A stretch of 48,934 bases of DNA from contig JAOTXY010000020.1 in NCBI GenBank assembly GCA_029862125.1, positions 1 through 48,934 on the forward strand, given 5' to 3'. The notes beneath the pieces were generated by a model. It saw nothing but the letters and a program-made list of their open reading frames with translations. It searched no databases and had not been told where the DNA came from. Shown in pieces: positions 46,118 through 48,934 of the stretch. Position numbers and translations under genes: made by a program. The stretch's first letter is position 1. Each line of letters opens with the position of its first letter. Source of the DNA: Gammaproteobacteria bacterium (lineage in GTDB: Bacteria > Pseudomonadota > Gammaproteobacteria > GCA-001735895).

Positions 46118-47309
46118 TCAGGCAATCAGAAGCAACAACGCAGTTGTAAAACCCGGGTTTGATCTGGCACCGGAATATGATCGTGTCACGATATTGCTCT
46201 ACGTGACGCTGATCAGTATCGGCCTGGTGATGGTGGCTTCGGCATCGATAGGTATTGCCGATCAGCAAAACCACGATCCATTCTATTTTGCCAAGCGCCA
46301 GTTCTTGCGAATCTTGTTGAGCATCGCCCTGATGTGGTTTGCCTGCAAAATCCCGCTAGAAGTATGGAAGAAAAATGGCATGATTCTGATGCTGGGCTCG
46401 ATCGTCCTTCTTGCCTGCGTATTGATTCCCGGAGTCGGCCATACCGTTAATGGCAGTACACGCTGGCTCAATTTTGGTGTGTTTACCTTCCAGGTCTCGG
46501 AAGTCGCCAAGCTGTTTCTCATTATTTACCTCAGCGGTTACCTGGTTCGGCGCAGCGAAGAAGTGCAGACCAATACCATGGGATTTATCAAGCCGATGCT
46601 GATTCTCGCGGTGGCCAGTGGCTTACTGGTATTGGAGCCCGATTTTGGCGCAGCCGCGGTGCTGCTGATGACCGGACTCGGATTGATGTTTCTCGGGGGA
46701 GTGCGATTTTTTCAATTCATCCTGTTCGTCATTGGTACGCTTTGTATCATGGGTCTGCTGGCGGTTTCCTCGCCCTATCGGCTCGCACGCATCACATCGT
46801 TTACCGATCCCTGGGCCGACCCCTTCAACAGCGGTTTTCAATTGACGCAATCTCTAATCGCCATCGGCAGCGGGGGCTGGTTCGGAACGGGTCTCGGCGG
46901 CAGTATCCAGAAGCTGTTTTACCTGCCCGAGGCGCATACCGATTTTATGTTTGCAATTTTTGCCGAAGAATTCGGCGTTGTCGGGCAGGTCTTTTTGATC
47001 AGCTTGTTTGCCCTGCTCGCCCTGCGTTGTTTTTCGATTGCTAAAATGGCGTTGCATAAAGATAAGGCATTTGGCGCCTACCTGGCCTACGGGGTCGGGC
47101 TGTGGATCACGCTGCAGGCGGCGATAAATATCGGTGTCAATATGGGAGCCTTGCCGACCAAGGGATTAACCTTACCTTTTATCAGTTACGGTGGTAACTC
47201 CATTCTGAGCATGTCGTTTGCGGTCGGACTGGTGTTACGTGTCTACTATGAATGCCGGGTTGGTGACAGTGGCAAGAAGCTGCGCCGGCGAGCAATGGAC
47301 CGCCCATGA
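46110..47309 (+). CDS. ftsW: Peptidoglycan glycosyltransferase FtsW
   Basis: The 399-residue SEDS membrane protein has about ten helices, with FGVFTFQVSEVAKLFLIIYLS, FMFAIFAEEFGVVGQ and LPTKGLTLPFISYGGNS, all family motifs. It polymerises septal glycan and pairs with FtsI. It overlaps murD by 8 nt and murG by 4 nt. Confidence 0.96.
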   Translation: MSSQAIRSNNAVVKPGFDLAPEYDRVTILLYVTLISIGLVMVASASIGIADQQNHDPFYFAKRQFLRILLSIALMWFACKIPLEVWKKNGMILMLGSIVLLACVLIPGVGHTVNGSTRWLNFGVFTFQVSEVAKLFLIIYLSGYLVRRSEEVQTNTMGFIKPMLILAVASGLLVLEPDFGAAAVLLMTGLGLMFLGGVRFFQFILFVIGTLCIMGLLAVSSPYRLARITSFTDPWADPFNSGFQLTQSLIAIGSGGWFGTGLGGSIQKLFYLPEAHTDFMFAIFAEEFGVVGQVFLISLFALLALRCFSIAKMALHKDKAFGAYLAYGVGLWITLQAAINIGVNMGALPTKGLTLPFISYGGNSILSMSFAVGLVLRVYYECRVGDSGKKLRRRAMDRP

Positions 47310-48400
47310 ACCAGGGTTTGCAAAAACCGATCCTGGTCATGGCGGGTGGTACCGGGGGTCATGTTTTCCCGGCGCTCGCGGTCGCTGAAAATCTGCGCCA
47401 ACGCGGAGAAAGTATTATCTGGCTGGGTACCCGCTCCGGCATCGAGGCGCGGGTCGTGCCAGCCGCAGATTTCGCGATTGAGTGGCTGAACGTGCAGGGA
47501 TTGCGTGGCAAGGGAGTGATGACGCTCATTATGGCACCTTTTCGATTGTTGCGTGCCTGTTGGCAGGCGTTGCGCTTATTGCGCCGTATTCGACCAAAGG
47601 CAGTGTTGGGTATGGGTGGATTCGTTTCCGGGCCGGGTGGTTTGATGGCATGGTTTCTTGATATTCCGCTGTTCCTGCATGAACAGAATTCAATTGCCGG
47701 ATTAACCAATCGGATTCTGAGCCGTTTTGCAACTCGTAACTACGCCGCTTTTCCGAATGTTGCCGGCTCGGTTCCGCGCTGCGAGTGTATCGGTAACCCG
47801 GTGCGCGCCGGCCTTGCCGAGCTGGAGGAACCGGGCGCACGTTTGCAGTCGAGAATCGACATGCCAATGCAGTTGCTGGTCATCGGCGGTAGCCTGGGCG
47901 CAGTCGCATTGAACCGCATTTTGCCACAGGCGATTGCCTGTCTCGATCGTGACCAGCGTCCGCAGGTCAAACATCAATCTGGTGACAAGCATTTACAACG
48001 CTGCCAGCAAAACTATGCCGATGCCGGTGTCGATGCTGAAGTAATCAGTTTTATCGAAGATATGCAGCAGGCCTACAGTTGGGCAGACCTGGTGGTGTGT
48101 CGGGCCGGAGCCCTCACCATAGCGGAATTAACCGCGGTCGGTCTGGCATCCCTGTTGATACCGTTCCCTTATGCGGTCGATAACCACCAGTACCACAACG
48201 CGCTTTTCCTGGAACAAAACGGAGCCGCGCAAATTCTCGTGGAAGCGGATTTAGGAGCAGAAAACCTGGCGCTTAAGTTGCAGTTCTTTCAGCAGAATCG
48301 ACTCGCACTGGTGGAGATGGCGATCAATGCCCGTGCCCAGTTCAAAGCCGACGCTGCCGATCGCCTGGCCGCGGGGATACTGGCGGGAGCGATATCGTGA
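47306..48400 (+). CDS. murG: UDP-GlcNAc transferase MurG
   Basis: The 364-residue GT-B glycosyltransferase makes lipid II from lipid I. It has the N-terminal [15 protein letters not shown] (16-30), [19 protein letters not shown], and the C-terminal [37 protein letters not shown] donor site (key residues GALTIAEL and [10 protein letters not shown]). It overlaps ftsW and murC by 4 nt each. Confidence 0.96.
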   Translation: MNQGLQKPILVMAGGTGGHVFPALAVAENLRQRGESIIWLGTRSGIEARVVPAADFAIEWLNVQGLRGKGVMTLIMAPFRLLRACWQALRLLRRIRPKAVLGMGGFVSGPGGLMAWFLDIPLFLHEQNSIAGLTNRILSRFATRNYAAFPNVAGSVPRCECIGNPVRAGLAELEEPGARLQSRIDMPMQLLVIGGSLGAVALNRILPQAIACLDRDQRPQVKHQSGDKHLQRCQQNYADAGVDAEVISFIEDMQQAYSWADLVVCRAGALTIAELTAVGLASLLIPFPYAVDNHQYHNALFLEQNGAAQILVEADLGAENLALKLQFFQQNRLALVEMAINARAQFKADAADRLAAGILAGAIS

Positions 48401-48934
48401 CAGTGAGTTCAAAGCACTTCATGCGGCGTATTCGCAACATTCATTTCATTGGTATCGGTGGTGCTGGAATGAGCGGCATTGCCGAGGTATTTCATAACCT
48501 GAATTATCACATCAGTGGCTCGGATATCGTCGACAACGCGATGGTCAGGCATTTGCGTGACCTCGGTATCGATATCACTATCGGGCATAAAAGCGAAAAC
48601 GTTGCTGAAGCCCATGTCGTGGTGGTTTCTAGCGCGATTGATGAAGACAATCCGGAAATCGAGGCCGCACGCGAAATGCGTATCCCGGTGGTTAGGCGTG
48701 CCGAAATGCTGGCCGAGTTGATGCGCTTCCGGCGCGGTATCGCGGTGGCAGGCACCCATGGAAAAACCACCACCACCAGCCTGGTAGCAAGCGTGCTCGC
48801 CAGCGGTGATATCGATCCGACCTACGTGATAGGTGGCAAACTGATCAGTTCTGGCAGCCATGCCCGGCTCGGTCTGAGCGACTACCTGGTTGCCGAGGCG
48901 GATGAAAGCGATGCCTCGTTTCTCTACCTGCAGC
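48397..48934 (+). CDS. murC: UDP-MurNAc:L-alanine ligase MurC, N-terminal part (cut by window edge)
   Basis: An open frame of 179 codons runs from GTG 48397 to the window end. It has [19 protein letters not shown], the Rossmann-like start of MurC, then [10 protein letters not shown], the ATP loop, and [10 protein letters not shown] near the edge. The GTG overlaps the murG stop by 4 nt, which favours it; an ATG at 48421 is an alternative. MurC adds the first amino acid (L-alanine) to UDP-MurNAc. Confidence 0.95.
   Translation, partial: MTVSSKHFMRRIRNIHFIGIGGAGMSGIAEVFHNLNYHISGSDIVDNAMVRHLRDLGIDITIGHKSENVAEAHVVVVSSAIDEDNPEIEAAREMRIPVVRRAEMLAELMRFRRGIAVAGTHGKTTTTSLVASVLASGDIDPTYVIGGKLISSGSHARLGLSDYLVAEADESDASFLYLQ

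Overview
This is chromosomal DNA of a Gram-negative gammaproteobacterium, almost entirely housekeeping, with about fifty genes packed into tight operons. The class is supported by lptABC/kdsCD (lipopolysaccharide transport and Kdo synthesis), rpoN-hpf-ptsN-rapZ, short-form hisG, petABC-sspAB, lpoA-yraN, rsmI-rnpB-mraZ and a complete-looking start of the division and cell wall (dcw) cluster with a DAP-type MurE. The order is closer to Pseudomonas and other non-enteric gammaproteobacteria than to E. coli. No lower rank can be assigned from sequence alone.

Layout. (1) 1-9795, minus strand: fabA, yrbG-like exchanger, kdsD, kdsC, lptC, lptA, lptB, rpoN, hpf, terminator, ptsN, a drastically shortened hprK, rapZ, a mannose-type EIIA, HPr and the start of mgtE. 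This joins envelope biogenesis to the nitrogen-type phosphotransferase (PTS-Ntr) branch. (2) 9990-11950, plus: a TolC-family outer-membrane protein coupled to an MlaC-like lipid carrier, where E. coli would have mlaFEDCB. (3) 12117-15309, plus: murA, hisG, hisD. (4) 15310-19591: REP-like repeats, a twin-palindrome promoter region, then a DUF5666 lipoprotein, a DUF6502 protein and a second DUF5666 lipoprotein. This block has no assigned function and sits where hisC is expected. (5) 19592-25362: DegS/AlgW-type protease (minus), Nif3-like protein, cytochrome bc1 (petABC), sspA, sspB. (6) 25363-25774: a non-coding stretch with a 212-nt imperfect inverted repeat. (7) 25775-29015: yraN and lpoA (minus), rsmI (plus). 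(8) 29016-36621: an insertion between rsmI and rnpB carrying prkA-yeaH-spoVR, a tungsten-type aldehyde ferredoxin oxidoreductase with a MoaD-like protein, and a small monooxygenase-fold protein. (9) 36796-48934: RNase P RNA, then mraZ-rsmH-ftsL-ftsI-murE-murF-mraY-murD-ftsW-murG-murC (cut by the window end), preceded by a clear three-repeat MraZ operator.

Most interesting points: an in-frame 'cored-out' HPr kinase that has both ends of the family but no ATP-binding kinase core, next to an HPr that keeps Ser46; the DUF5666-DUF6502-DUF5666 lipoprotein cassette with a duplicated 18-bp palindrome, one copy covering a perfect -10 box and the other abutting the ribosome-binding site; the 212-nt palindromic element near 25.6 kb; the TolC/MlaC pair without an ABC or MCE partner; and a stress-kinase operon with two overlapping sigma-54-like promoter candidates. 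All functional calls are from reading sequence and remembered family features; no database search was run.
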